Positions 44,201 to 56,400 of a DNA stretch of 64,000 nucleotides are shown here, one piece after another. Within the stretch, counting starts at the first letter, position 1. The number at the start of each line of letters is the position of its first letter. The DNA is from Chenopodium formosanum. Taxonomy: Eukaryota; Streptophyta; Magnoliopsida; Caryophyllales; Amaranthaceae. A model generated the notes under the pieces. The model saw only the letters and a list, made by a program, of their open reading frames with translations, did not search any database and was not told the DNA's origin. The translations under genes were made by a program, and so were the position numbers. The stretch spans positions 8,370,001-8,434,000 of the forward strand of contig CM044880.1 in the NCBI GenBank assembly GCA_024500155.1, given 5' to 3'.

Positions 44201-46915
44201 ATCCTGAGATGGTGAGGGAAAATCTGTCTCTGAAATATAAACAAACATGTAAATGCAGATGTTATGTTGAGTACCAAGCATATATGAAGAGAATAGAGTA
44301 GACTGCAAGTAGTACCTGGTAGAATTTTCCTCTTCTTCAAAGGTGGGGCTTCTAAAGTGTGATGCTCCAAATTCGCATGTACACTCAGAACTTCTGCCTT
44401 TATATGCTTTTCTGCAGTGTATGTAGGTTTTTCTTTAACTAATGCATAGCAAAAAGAAAAAAAAAATGGATAAATAAAAATTAATACAAACAACTACTGA
44501 ATATGCACCCGTATGCAAAGTGCACCCAAAGTTATGTTTTACTCATTTGATGATTAAATGAGCAAAGAATACCCTTGGGTGCTTACTCAACTACTACCTC
44601 CGTTCCCGTATGTCCTAGGCACTTACTACTTGACAGCAATTAAGGAAATAAGGAAGAGTGTACAGGTGGGGAAAGGAGTGATTTTATAATTTCTCAACAA
44701 TGTAAGTAGGTCAAATCTTATATTAAATTTTGTATGTGGGTATTGTGACGGGACAAAGAAGGCAAACAATTTAAGTGTCCTTGCCATAAATGGAATAAAG
44801 TACAAGTGTAAAGTACTTTAAGAAATGAACTTATGAGGAAGATGTAAAAAATCATTTAGGAATGGAGGTAGTATATACCAAATTTTCTATAAACAAAAAA
44901 AAAATAGAAAATACATTAGTCATTTCAACCACCTTTCAATAGTGCATTAGCACTAGGATCGTTCCTGCATTCTACATTTGCTTTGGGCTTATCTCGAATC
45001 TCAAAATTCTCAGATGCATGCAAAATTTCGATCTTTGTAGGCTTTTCAGCAGTGTTTGTAGGATTTTCTGCAACTAAGCATAACACAAGCAAACATAGGA
45101 GGCATAGATAAATTAATACAAATAACTTTTTACCAAAATTATAAAAAGGGGAAAATGTATGTCTTTTCAACAAGTACCTTTCAACTGTGCACCAGCAGAG
45201 AGACCAGTCCTGCATTCTAAATTTCCTTTGGGATTATTTTGACTCCAATTGAACAAACGTTCCACTGCAGACGTATAAAGATAATAGTTGCTGATTTAGA
45301 TATAAATACAAATAAGAGAATACTTAACATGAAACATTATCACAAAATATTGTGTTCAAAGTTCTGAGTACTAAGATGACATCTTGGCCAAAAGAAATTA
45401 TAATTAAGAGAGCGGGGATTATATAGTTTCAATGATTTGCTTCAGCATGATTTACGATTTACTGTGTCACTTAAGTCAGATGCAGCAGATTTCTCTTGCT
45501 CACAACAACAATAGATCCCAACAGTAGCAAGAGGTCTATATCAGACTTCCAATATAATGTATTCACATTTCATTTTATATAGTACTCCTATAAAAACAGA
45601 AATAAATAACAATTTCAAATTTCAAATCACAGAAAAGTGAGCTCTATGATAAGCAAATTATAAGGTGACAATGTGCCTAAGAGCATATGCTGTAAATTAA
45701 TTAGCAATATTCCACTTAGAAAAAGGTCAATTTATTCTAAGCCCATCATCCTGTGTTCGTTACATTGGGTTCAGTCACAGACTTTTTTTTTGTTAATAGT
45801 TACAGACTTGAGTCACTCAATTTCACAATAAGAGTAGGTCAAATTTACAAATTTCTTCTAGGCCATCATAGGGCATAAGAATAGAGTTGGATTAAAAAGT
45901 TTTGGAAGTGCAAAGAAAAACTTTGTTGCTGGAAATTGGAATACAACTGTGAGAAGTTATGAGCAAATGAGCCTCGTCCTACAACTCCTAGTTGTAGTGC
46001 TTCTAGCCTCTTTAAGCTTGACGAACCATTAAGTTACTAGGTTACTTAACCTTTTATTTAAACGTGAATGAACGAATCTTCTACCAAAATATCTTGTATG
46101 GCTGGTTAAAGAAACTCCCTATGGTCATAGAAAGATAAATCCATACTAAAAATTAGGAAGAAGCGCTCTTCTAGTAATAGTCACGCATTACCAAGATTTG
46201 TGTAGCATGTAATCCAACTAAGACGTTATAAAAAAACCATACAGCTTACACTAACCTTTTATCTTGTCAATGATATCAGGAAACTTATCTGATATCCTTA
46301 GATCTCCGACATCAAAAATATGGGAAACGTAGTAGTTAGCCTTTGCCAAATCTGATTTAGATAGAAGAGTGTTCCTTCTATCCTTTGCAGTACATACAAC
46401 ATTGCATTTCCCAACAATAGCTTCCTGAAACATAAAGGAGATAAAACTAAGATAATATTCATAATTTCTTTTGAACATTTCAACCATGTAACTCTATCCA
46501 TATTCACATAATGTTCTATCAAGGAGAAGTTATTCTTAGGAAAGTGAAAAAGAGCTCAAGAAGGTAGAGAAGTTACCAGAGGGATTATGTTTGAAACTCC
46601 TCTGCCCTCACCAGAAGCCAAAAACAGCTCATTCCAAGAAGGTTCATACTCTCGTATGAAGTTGCACACATCTGCTGGTCGAAAAAACCAGATAACTCTC
46701 CCTCTCTTAGCTCCTGCTTTTGACTCCCACATCTTTACCAGTTTACCTATATCGGTGTCTTTTGCACCTTCCCGATATAGGTAAACACAGTCGTGAAGAG
46801 AATATTGAACACCTTGATATCTAAACGACTTGTAAGATTTGATTTCTGAATCATCTGTTACCATCTTGATTCCCCATTTGAAAGTTTCCTGGTTTTCCTC
46901 CATCAGTTGTGACAT
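38277..46915 (-). CDS. BAH and RRM domain protein, ANTI-SILENCING 1 (ASI1/IBM2/SG1)-like
   Basis: Twelve coding exons join in frame at GT-AG sites: 46915-46577, 46424-46256, 45264-45178, 45073-44933, 44438-44316, 44229-44177, 43797-43705, 41958-41883, 41803-41713, 40198-40093, 39997-39881 and 38522-38277, giving 546 residues. Residues about 12-165 are a BAH domain (FKWGIK, YSLHDCVYLYREG, IGKLVKMWE, RVIWFFRPADV). Residues 170-286 are a low-complexity linker with KKRK. Residues about 305-391 are an RRM (VIHLYNLD, then HALVIFES). A conserved GRPLVA-type region and SDLWWEALF follow. Arabidopsis ASI1/IBM2 binds RNA and promotes full-length transcripts of genes with heterochromatic introns, in the nucleus with AIPP1 and EDM2. 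Exons at 45073 and 44438 are internally repeated. A non-coding first exon probably lies near 48908-49000 (donor GAG|GTAATA); an upstream coding exon cannot be excluded. Confidence 0.88.
40560..41180 (+). other. Unidentified open segment inside an ASI1-like intron
   Basis: On the strand opposite the host gene, two overlapping frames (40570-40860 and 40692-41180) read 96 and 162 codons, long for this AT-rich DNA. They contain CWFQNQRRQG and SASGLDCIKCESVSV but match no domain I know. The two frames could be one disrupted coding sequence. It may be a captured gene or retroelement fragment. GC is higher than the flanks. Confidence 0.35.
44594..44871. mobile_element. Stowaway MITE in an ASI1-like intron
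   Basis: CTACCTCCGTTCC at the left, GGAATGGAGGTAG at the right, flanked by TA at 44592-44593 and 44872-44873. 278 bp, no coding capacity. It sits 62 bp downstream (in transcription sense) of the exon ending at 44933. Confidence 0.85.
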
Positions 46916-46925
46916 AGCTTGGTCA

Positions 46926-48907
46926 TCTAGAAGAAAGTCAGAAACTACTGATCAACACACTACCTAATAAAGAAATCATTTCAGCAGCCTCCAAACACAG
47001 AAACCAATATCCCAATTGAATAAATAAAATTTGAGCAAACAACAGTATCGGAACCAATACAACAACTCCTTGCTGAAAGGAGTAACAATTCTTAAAAAAG
47101 AATAGAACAACATGCAAATTTATACATAAGCTTCAATCAGTTTTATACATTTAAGAGTAATAAGACAGATATACTATCAGTCATTCATACTGTCGATACA
47201 CTACACTATCAAAATGTGATTTTACCTCAAATTAGCATGAGTAGTACCTATTAACTCATAAATTTAGCCATTACGCTAGATGAGTAATTGAGTATGACAC
47301 AACAATTCCATACTAGTACAAAATAACAAATTAAACGAATTTAAGCTTTTCACAACTTTGAAAATGGCAAACATCTGAACCAACAACTTGGGAAAACAAC
47401 AACATTGTTTAATACTAGTTTCTTCCAACATTCAAAATTCATGTCTAAATCAGGAATAAAAAAACAAAAAAATCATCTTGACAACAAACTTTTTTTTTTT
47501 GAAGGCAACAAGCGGGAACCATTTATTAATTCAAATCAAGCAAAGCCAAAGTCATGAGACTTTGGGGAAAAACATTCATTCAAATTCGTTCCGTATCAAT
47601 CGGAGTTTTCTACCTAGCAATACTAAGAGCAACTACATTACATCATTACCATCCCACTTCACATGCCTACACATAAAGGAAGTAAAATTTGAGCTTAGAA
47701 AACACACTTCATCATAGAATAAGAAAACTGGAGCCACCCCTTCTTGCTTGTTCTGGATTTCCTTGACTGCATTAGCTGCATCACACTCCAACTCTACCCA
47801 ATCATACATTCATACCCCATCCTGAGAGCCAACCTAACTCCAAAAACTGCTGCCCCCGCTTCTGCCAGATCATGCATCAATTTTATTTACTACAGCACCT
47901 AGTAAAGATCCCTGGACATCCCTAATCACAGCCCCAAAGCTCACCCCACTCCCTGCTAACACATGAGCGTCAACATTAATTTTGACAGCATTAGCTTCAG
48001 GTGGTTTCCATCTAGTAGGTGAACTCACAGCAGGGTTTTGGTGAGGCATACAAACCTTCGAATTATAGCTTGCATAATCCACACACAGCTTAACAAAACC
48101 CATAGCAACCCCCACCACATCCACCTTAACAAAACCCATAGCAACCCCCACCACATCCACCTTACTCCCACTGTCAAAAATCTCCTTATTTCTACAGCGC
48201 CACGCAGCCCACGCCAAAGCAGCAAACAGACGGAGTTTACACTTATTCACTTTCCCAGCCACCCACATAACAATTCGGCAAAAGAAGAAAATGGAGCATC
48301 CCTCAACAGATCAGTGAACTCACTGCAACCCCAAATGCTAGCTGCATAATTGCAGTAAATAAAGAGTGGATGATAGTCTCATCCCCATCTGAGCAAACAT
48401 TGCAGATCATCGATATGCGCATATGACAACAAACTTGAGTAGAGTAAAGCTAGGCTATAGAATGGTGGATGAACGTACTCAATTTCTCTCTCTATAATTT
48501 GATGAGTTTCTCTCACTAAAACGGAAAACAATGTTGATTGTTGAAGAAATGGCCATTTTTACAGATAAAATAAAAAATCTTCCAAAGTTCCATAATTTCT
48601 AGCTCTAAACACAAAATCCCAACAAAATTTCTTCACATATTATACAGAACTGTCATCTAAATCAAACACAGTGAACATATACCCAAAAAAAACAGAGGGA
48701 AAACCCCTGATTCTAACAATATAAAGCAAATAAAGTCACCCACTAAGAAATTCCCAACATAAACAAAGAAAAAACAGGATAAAAAATATCCCAAAAAACA
48801 GCAAAAATAGAAGCATTAAAACAAACCCAACTAAGAAATTTACACGAAAAACCAAAAAAAAAACCAGCATAATAGTTCATAAACAAAGAATGAAAGTAGA
48901 ATATTAC
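46926..48907 (-). other. Probable 5'UTR intron of the ASI1-like gene
   Basis: The acceptor TTTCTTCTAG ends at 46927, 11 bases before the ATG, and a donor GAG|GTAATA lies at 48907. The interval has no host coding sequence; its main content is the LINE fragment at 47492-48423. An out-of-frame ATG directly after the acceptor opens a 7-codon upstream frame. Confidence 0.5.
47492..48423 (-). mobile_element. 5'-truncated LINE (zf-RVT and RNase H-like end) with 13-bp target-site duplication
   Basis: TGACAACAAACTT occurs at 47479-47491 and 48424-48436. On the minus strand the insert ends in a poly(A) run (T-run at 47489-47499 on plus). Its frames encode a zinc-finger RVT-like stretch (C..C..DGDETIIHSLF, then IWGC) near the 5' end and then WKPPEANAVKINVDA and GAVIRDVQGSLLGAV, which is the start of a plant RVT_3 (RNase H-like) domain. 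Upstream endonuclease and reverse transcriptase are missing, as expected from 5' truncation. A 36-bp unit is perfectly duplicated at 48090-48125 and 48126-48161, adding 12 residues in frame. Confidence 0.88.
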
Positions 48908-49287
48908 CTCAAAAAAGAAAGTGGGAACCCAGATGAAGAGAGAGAAAGCAGATAAAAGAGGGGTTTAAAATTCTGGAAATGGGGTGATTAAACCTTGATT
49001 ACTAAAAATGGCAAAAAGAAGATGACAGAGTTTTGGAGAATTTTGAGCTTAAAATGGTAAAAATGTTGAATTTTGAAGTGAAATGAAGAAGAAAGTAGTT
49101 GGAGGAAATTTGGTGGAATGAAGAAGATGAAGTGACAGGAAAAGAGATTGTTGCAGCAGAAATTGTGCGCAACGCCACCACTACACCATGGTCATTGCCT
49201 ACGAACATGTAGTAGACTCTTCACATGCTCTTACAACTGTAAATAAAAATTAAAATTAATTTTTAAATATTAAAAAAAAAAAAAAAA
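48437..49287 (-). other. Intron end, putative 5'UTR exon and promoter of the ASI1-like gene
   Basis: 48908 to about 49000 on the minus strand is a pyrimidine-rich CTTTCTCTCTCTTCATC leader ending in a donor. Beyond it lies the presumed promoter. No coding frame of note. Confidence 0.45.
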
Positions 49288-49628
49288 GTTCTTTAGTGGA
49301 ATTATTTTCTGACTTATTGTAAATGTCACGTGTCTTCTTACACTATTAATTAATTTTTTATTACAGTATATTTCTTTAATTCTTTCATTAAAGTTATATG
49401 TTTCATCTTCATCTCCCCTCTTCAATTCAACCTTTTGCTTTTCTCTCTTTAATTTTAACCCTTTCACTTTTATTTAATCCCCATTTTCAATTACTATTCC
49501 AAAAATTAAATTTCTTAATCATATTTTTTATCACATTATAATCATAATGGCTTATTGATATTTCCTAATTTATCTTGCAATGCAATTTTTTATGAATAAC
49601 CCGTGCATTGCACGGGTCAGAAGTCTAG
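49288..49628 (+). mobile_element. Non-autonomous Helitron in the ASI1-like promoter region
   Basis: The 3' end is a strong hairpin CCCGTGCATTGCACGGG (49600-49616), then a short spacer and CTAG at 49625-49628 followed by T. A TCACGTGTC motif near 49326 marks the left end region, but the 5' terminus is only approximate. Confidence 0.7.
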
Positions 49629-49974
49629 TTAAGTATGACTATTCAACCCGTTCAAAAAAAAAAAAGTATGACTATTCAAAAAAAAAAATACGGAGTATAT
49701 AATTAAGTATGAGCTAACACATTGAGTGAATGATAATTATTGTCTTTTACAAAAACAAAAATGTCATAAATATAAGAAGAATTACTATATTATAGAGTAA
49801 GTTTCAATTGGTGGGTTTCTAAAAAAAAAAGTTTCATTTTGTGGAGTTTATTGGGAAGGAAGTGAATTAGGAAAGGTTATATTGCTTTATGCATAGAAAA
49901 ATTGTGTTATGGTTTTACTCCTTATTCTTGTATGTATATGTATCACATTTGTTCACACAAATTTAGACTTTATA

Positions 49975-50228
49975 TTCCCTCCGTTTTTAAATATTTGCTC
50001 CATTTCTCTTGGACACACATGTCGATGTTAATCTTTGATTACTAATATATTTAATCATCAATAATTATAAATTCTAACACTTGAACATTAATAATCATTG
50101 AGATGATTCCAACAAGTACCCACAAGACTATATTTTTTCTTATGTATAAATCACAAACATTAGTCAAAGTATGACAAATGAATAATGCAAAAAATAAAAA
50201 TGAAGCAAGTATTTAAAAACGGAGAGAG
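49975..50228. mobile_element. Stowaway-like MITE
   Basis: TTCCCTCCGTTTTTAAATA at the left and the complement-like TATTTAAAAACGGAGAGAG at the right, flanked by TA (49973-49974, 50229-50230). Same family as 2980-3231. Confidence 0.8.
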
Positions 50229-50503
50229 TATTAAATACTTCTTGACTAAAACGGTTAAAGGGCACGTCCAAGGAATTTTTTTTGAGAAATATAGCTAAAT
50301 GAGTTAGTGGTGTTTGTTGGGAGGATATTTATGCCTAAAATGTTTGTATATTATAGCTTCATTTGGTTACCATTTTCCTTGTAAACATACAAGTATCATT
50401 TACAATCCGATTAAAACATATTTGACTTTATTAATTAAGCCTAACTAAATCTTATGACAAACTGTTTAGCCATTAATAATGAGTAAGTCATTACTAGATA
50501 ATA

Positions 50504-50602
50504 CTCCCTCCGCCCCACCGTCCCTAAGTTACATTTCTATTTCTTTCTATTATGCGAGGAATAAATGTTATAAGTGTGAATGCAATTTAGAGACGGAGGG
50601 AG
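50504..50602. mobile_element. Stowaway MITE (about 99 bp)
   Basis: CTCCCTCCG...TTACATTTCT with right end GACGGAGGGAG, flanked by TA at 50502-50503 and 50603-50604. The core AATAAATGTTA is shared with 10359-10449, so both are one family. Confidence 0.85.
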
Positions 50603-51031
50603 TAAGAACAATAAGGGCAATAATTACATCAACTTCGGTATGTCCTATTGAACTATTAAATCTGTTGGTACTTGGTAGTACGCAGCACAAAATTAATATT
50701 CCGTATGAATGTAGTCATATTTTTTAATGTATAGACAGAACACCCATAACATGACAAATTAATAGTCATATAATAAAATCATACGGAATAGTACTACTTA
50801 AATGTTTTACGAGTAACAATCAATTCGAAAGAGCTGTGCAAAACTGCAAACTCTTTTCCCTCTCTATTTTCCCAACTTTACGCAAAACTGGAAAGTTAGT
50901 GCACCGTACAAGCCTAGATTTGACGTATCGAATGATCATTTTTTTTATTGTATGGTTTTGTTCTTACACATTTATTTACTACATTTATTTGAAGCTTGGT
51001 TCATAACAAATGTTGCTGCAACCAATATAGG

Positions 51032-51291
51032 ACTTCCTCCGTTCCATTAATATTGCAACAATGAACTTTTTACACTATTTATCACTCTTGTTTGACCATA
51101 TAATATAGGTTTATACGTTAAGCAAAATATAGTCATGTGGGACCTTATTGGATTCGTCTCATAAAATACTTTCACAATATCAACTTTTTATAATTTTTAC
51201 TCTTTCACAAATGTATATATTTAGCATATAAAATATGTTTTGGGATGCGTAATTTCCTCCTTATTGCAATATTAATAGAACGGAGGAAGTA
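51032..51291. mobile_element. Stowaway-like MITE
   Basis: ACTTCCTCCGTTC and TATTGCAA near the left mirror TTGCAATATTAATAGAAC and GGAGGAAGT at the right. 260 bp, no coding capacity. Confidence 0.8.
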
Positions 51292-51365
51292 TTATAGTGT
51301 ATGTAAGCGTAAAATGGTACTCCGGAAATCTCTACTATTGTTAATACGGAGTATCATATTAATTA

Positions 51366-51834
51366 AGGGGCGAAGCCAGGATTTGGAACTTATCGGGGCC
51401 GAATTCTGTATAATTTAGTTCTAGATTTGACCCTGGTTAAACACTTGATTTGTAGTCTCCCAATGAAGAGTTTTGGCATTTCGTTAGGCTCAGACTCAAG
51501 ACTATTTATATTAATTACCACTCAAATCAATCCTTATTGATCGATGTATGGGTTGGTGTGATAATATTTTGACAATTTTAGTAGAAAACTACAATGCATT
51601 TTATTTTTTTCAACACAAGTACTGTTGAGGGGAGTCGAACCTCAAAGGCTCAGTCGAAACATACTTGACACAAGGATAGATGTTTTAACTACTAAGCCAA
51701 GGAAATATCATTAATAAATGAGTTAGTTAATTTGAGTATATTGTAAAAGTTTACAGGGGCCAAATAGAAATTTTAAAGGCCGCGGGAATGGACTACGGGG
51801 GCCGGGCACCCAGCCCCCCATGTAGCTCCGCCCA
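51366..51834. mobile_element. Non-autonomous TIR transposon of unassigned superfamily
   Basis: Left end GGGGCGAAGCCAGGATTTGG, right end GGCTCCGCCC-like (TAGCTCCGCCC), with GGGGCCG and GGGGGCCGGGCACCC near the two ends. A tRNA T-arm-like GAGTCGAACCTC occurs inside. No target duplication is convincing. A second fragment of the same type, with GGGCCGAGCCCC, lies at about 52080-52290. Confidence 0.5.
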
Positions 51835-52696
51835 TGATCATATTCCGTAGGACAAATTTAAAGAAACACTTCATAATTATTATTCTATATAAAAGAAGTG
51901 AGACAAACTTTAAGAGATGGAGGAAGTAAATGTAAATTAATACGTAGTAAATCAATAGTCTTGGTGTCGTGGGGTGCGGGGACACAAAAATAGTCTCGGC
52001 TATTACTCCATAAGACCTATATAAGGCGGAAATATTCAAGTGACTCTAAAAATGTCATGATTAGCAAAATAAAAGGCTTAGGTAGAGTGCTAGCATATGA
52101 TCTTGGCCGATCTTGGCCGAAAATATTAGAGGGGCTAAGATTTGAATCTACCTCTCGCTCAAAAGTAATCACTATACTCCATTAATTTATAAGTTAAAAT
52201 AGGTTATTGAATAACATTAACTAATTAATTACACGAATTTACAAGGGCCGAGCCCCAAATGGCCCCGGTGAAGGTCCCCCTGACCCCCTCTGATTTCAAT
52301 AACTTTAGTAGAAATTGCTCTCACATTGTAAGTTTGTTACCTTCAGGCCACTAGTTTGACTCTTACTAATTGTAGATCTTGGGGGTAGGAATTCTCGTAT
52401 GAGTCGTATCGTTTCATATCCAATAGTAAGGGCATAATTTGTATAGCTTTAGCACAGGTTTGACATGTCAAAGATTATGTTCCAATACTGTATGATCCTT
52501 CTTCAAACTAGATTGAAATCATGCTAATTGCTCGCAAGTAACAACTATCATCTACTATGTATGTCCTTACTCCCTAGCAGCACCCAAGGCCTATTGGGGC
52601 TATGAACAAACTTTTGACAATTGTTAAATATTGCTTTAAAACAGAACGACTGCCAAAACATCGTGTATCCATAGGGCTCAAGGTGGCTTTTAGGCA

Positions 52697-53014
52697 CGAG
52701 AGTTTCTCTTCAGACTTCTACAAATACTGCACGTCTGCACAATCAAAGAGACGAATGAACCAAAAATATTCCTTCAACTCTTCAATTTGAAGCAGTCAGT
52801 CACTACTCAGTACTCACTACAGCAGTAACTAACTCGATAAGGCATAGTCGCATAGATCAAATAATGAAGCATGCAAGTTATGCCAAGACTCGTGAGAATT
52901 TCTCTTTAGACTTTGTTAACTGCAAGATACTCGAAAGACAAGAGTGAACAAAAAATTTCAACTCTTCAATTTTTAAAAGGTACACAACAGTCACTACAGC
53001 AGTAACTAACGCGC
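52697..53014. repeat. Diverged tandem duplication, unit about 190 bp
   Basis: 52697-52848 and 52891-53014 share CGAGAGTTTCTCTTCAGACTT, then TTCAACTCTTCAATTT and CACTACAGCAGTAACTAAC, in the same order. No coding content. It may belong to the distal 3' flank of the alpha/beta-hydrolase gene. Confidence 0.7.
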
Positions 53015-53180
53015 CAACGTGTAGATTGTAAAATGATGTATACAAGTTATGCCATTGTTTACCCTTTGGTAGCCAGTGACAAGAATATCTACACGCTGAC
53101 AGTAACCATCTCACTTAAAGTAAATTAATTAAGGAAAAAAAAAAAAAAAAAAGACAACAATTTACAAGGGATTCACACCA

Positions 53181-53414
53181 AAACCCTGCAACTTCTGAGA
53201 GCTTGAAGTGAAGTTCCAACCTGGCAACACTACAACCTGAGGAGAGAGGAAACTATACTGTCTTCTCTGACGTTTCAGCGAGGAAAGGCGTTTGAGGAAC
53301 CCTGCAGCTTCAGAGTTTGAAGTGAAGATCCAACCTCGAAAAACTAGTGTCCGAGGGGGGAGAGGAGCACCATACTGTCTTCTTTGACGTTTCAGCAAGG
53401 AAAGCCGTTTGAGG
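53181..53414 (-). repeat. Tandem duplication of about 127 bp next to the hydrolase stop codon
   Basis: Two units share GTTTGAAGTGAAG, CCAACCT, TACTGTCTTCT and GACGTTTCAGC..GGAAAG..CGTTTGAGG. On the minus strand both stay open in one frame (53422-53162), reading LKRLSLLKRQRRQY-type units twice. The frame lies beyond the hydrolase stop codon, so it is probably 3'UTR, but could be a separate short frame. Confidence 0.75.
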
Positions 53415-53466
53415 TGGCCCAAAGACAGGGGAAGACCCTCCTAAAGCTGGCTAAGTGATAAAAGTT

Positions 53467-56400
53467 TCACTCTGTATGGACCTGCACTTGAAAATCGCAT
53501 AGAACTCTAGAAATGAAAGGAGACATAGCTGCAAGCAAAGCCTTGGGGCACTCCTCGTGAGGAAGATGTCCACATCCTGATATAGCAACTAATCTCTGCA
53601 TAATCATACGATTAATAATGAGCTTCATGTCAAAAGGGAAAATACAATGAAGTATGAATCTTCCAAAGGTTTAAAACATTTAACAGGTGAACATGCTTTT
53701 CATATGCTACAGGAATAATTCATTAATACTTCTAAATCCATACTATCACCCTACAATAACTAAGGCAGTTTCTTCTCATACAACATATGCTATATTATGC
53801 TTAGAACAAGAATCCAGAACCATGCCAGACTGAACTAATTAGCACCCAAGATTGTAACTCTAAGCCAAATAACCTTCATACAACATCATCCACTGGACAA
53901 TCACACAGCTTGAACATTGATCAAGTAGATCAACTGTATCAAATGATTCAGTCTCCCTAGTCCCTAACCCACAAAAGTCCAGGACTTGGGAGATCATGTT
54001 GTTACCGGCAAGAACCGAACACGAAACAAGTGTCCATTTTTTTTTTTTTTTTTTTTTTTAATTTAGAAAAAGAGAGAGAATGAGGGTTGTAAAAGATCAT
54101 AATGGTAATAAATCAGACAACAACAAACACACACACACACACACAACACACACCAACCATTTCAATACAGACACAATACTTACAGAATCTACAAATTTGG
54201 AAGCCATAGTTTGAGCAGGTCTTAAAGCAACAAGTGCATCTTCAGCTCCAGTGACAACCAATATAGGCAAATCTTGAACTGCTTTTACCAGCAATGTTGC
54301 TTTTTCAGGCGATAAAACTGTTTCACCAGAAAGCTTACCAATCTCATGAAGAGCCTCATCCCAACCTTCTACACAGAGAGGGGCCTGATAGGATGCATTT
54401 GTAACATCAAGTTAAAAACTGACTTGACTTAAAATTTAAAGATCTTTTCCAGAAACCTACTCCTACAGAATATACATGAGCAAACCTTATACCTTATATA
54501 GATTTAAAACTTCAGTTGTCAGCTTCGTAGCGTCATACCATGCACGCCTATTTACCACTTGCGTAATTTCTGTCCGCAGCAGTGGCTGAACCAAATGTTT
54601 CTTTCCTAATGAAGTGCGCAGAAGTATCCTAGCAAAAGATGGAACTACGTCTCGAGAAAGGTCTGCACTCAGCAACACCACTGCTTTGATTGCAACCTGA
54701 AAACAGAAAGAATCATTCAAATTCTAAGGCACTCTTCAAAAAACAAAAACAAAAAACAAAAACATAATAGCTACCTGATGTCTAAAGGTACAGTAGTACA
54801 GATGTCTAATTAATGCAAAAAATAGTCACACTGTACCATAAATGCAAGTAAGATGCATGATTAGCTAATTTACATCCCAATCAGCCAACAATCAGTACAG
54901 TAGTCCCTTCTAGTCCGGCTTGAGGAAAGATTTATCGTCACATGTGATGAAAGGTTAAATGTAAATATAAACATCTACTAAACATAGAAAATAACATCAG
55001 CCAATTCCTAGATCGTATGGGTTTACAAATGAGGATATAAGGAAAGCCTTCATTTTTTAAGGGGTTGTGATTCTGACAAAAGACATATCAATACCCACAT
55101 TAATAAACTCATCTCTCTGTTGGAAAATAATTTTAATAGAACCAAGTAATTACATAAAGAAACATTTTGACTTCATTTGCCATGACAAAGCCTCTTCAGC
55201 AAGTAAGCAGAAACTTCAGAAGCTGTTGACAACAGTTCACCATACGTCAGAACATATGTCGTGTTACTCAAGTTCGATGACAGTATTTCAGACTTCTGAA
55301 ACACAATCAATTTAGCATTTCCTACTTTGGGTTCAATAACCACACTGTTAATCGCTCTACAATGCACCTACATTTTGAATTTTGTCTAGCCTCAACTTGG
55401 TCATACAATCATAGTACAAAATGTAAAAAATATCAACCCCTCCTCCTTCCTGAAACACCTACCATTCACATGATTAGTTACACATTATCTGCCTAATTAC
55501 TACTTCCAGCTGTTATCTGCCCCATAAAAACTTTTCATTCCTCTTTTGATTCACAGCCCAATCACTTCATGAAAACTCTTCGCGTATAACACAGCATTTA
55601 CTTCAGCAAAGCAATGAACTGATAATGTTCAATCCCAAAAGAAAGCCAATCAAGACCACAATTAATTTGCACTCCATCAAAAAGTACAGTAACTACAGCA
55701 TCAAAAATACCGCAGATAACCAAATGGTGTAAAAGACAATTATTTTCTTTACTATCGAAAAACAGGAAACATAAAAACTTCAAATATGCATAGTTTTTTG
55801 CTTTGTCACAAAATCCATTTACACATTTTGGCTGATACTGTACGTTGCATATCTTTGACACACAACTAGCTTAAAATGCATGCAATTTGCCACCCATAAA
55901 ACACAACACATATGAAGGGCCACAAATAGCTACAAAGAGATTGGTTTCCATCCAACTAATCTGTAATTGGACTGATAATAAGCAACAAGCAAAACAAAAA
56001 TTTATGAAAGGTGTAAAAATAAATCATACACAACATTTACTGTACACAAAAACCATTCAGCTAAGTCTAAGATATATAGCCGATCCAAAAAACTTTGCAT
56101 GAACCAAGCAATTATTACTCACATTTGCAGAACTCCCTGATGCTTTCACTCTTTCAGCTGCCCTTAATGCAAGCAAGCCACCATCATCATGGCCAACAAG
56201 TATCACTGAAGAAAACCCCATTTCAGAACAAAAAGACAAAAGCAGGCCCACCTGAAATAGGAACCAACACAGCATCAGCCAAAACAAGAAATAGATAATA
56301 TACAAGACAGGACATTAAAAAAAATACAGCCGTCTTTATAAAAAAAGAAATAGATAATAAAACAAAATAAAGGAACAGATAATAAAACAATTGTGCCTCA

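Noticed and set aside
51610..51700. tRNA-like phrase GAGTCGAACCTC
   Set aside because: No full cloverleaf; it lies inside a TIR transposon.
53162..53422. C-terminal extension of the hydrolase
   Set aside because: The hydrolase frame ends at the TGA at 53467 after the conserved GCGHLP region, at the expected family length; joining the repeat would need an unsupported splice.
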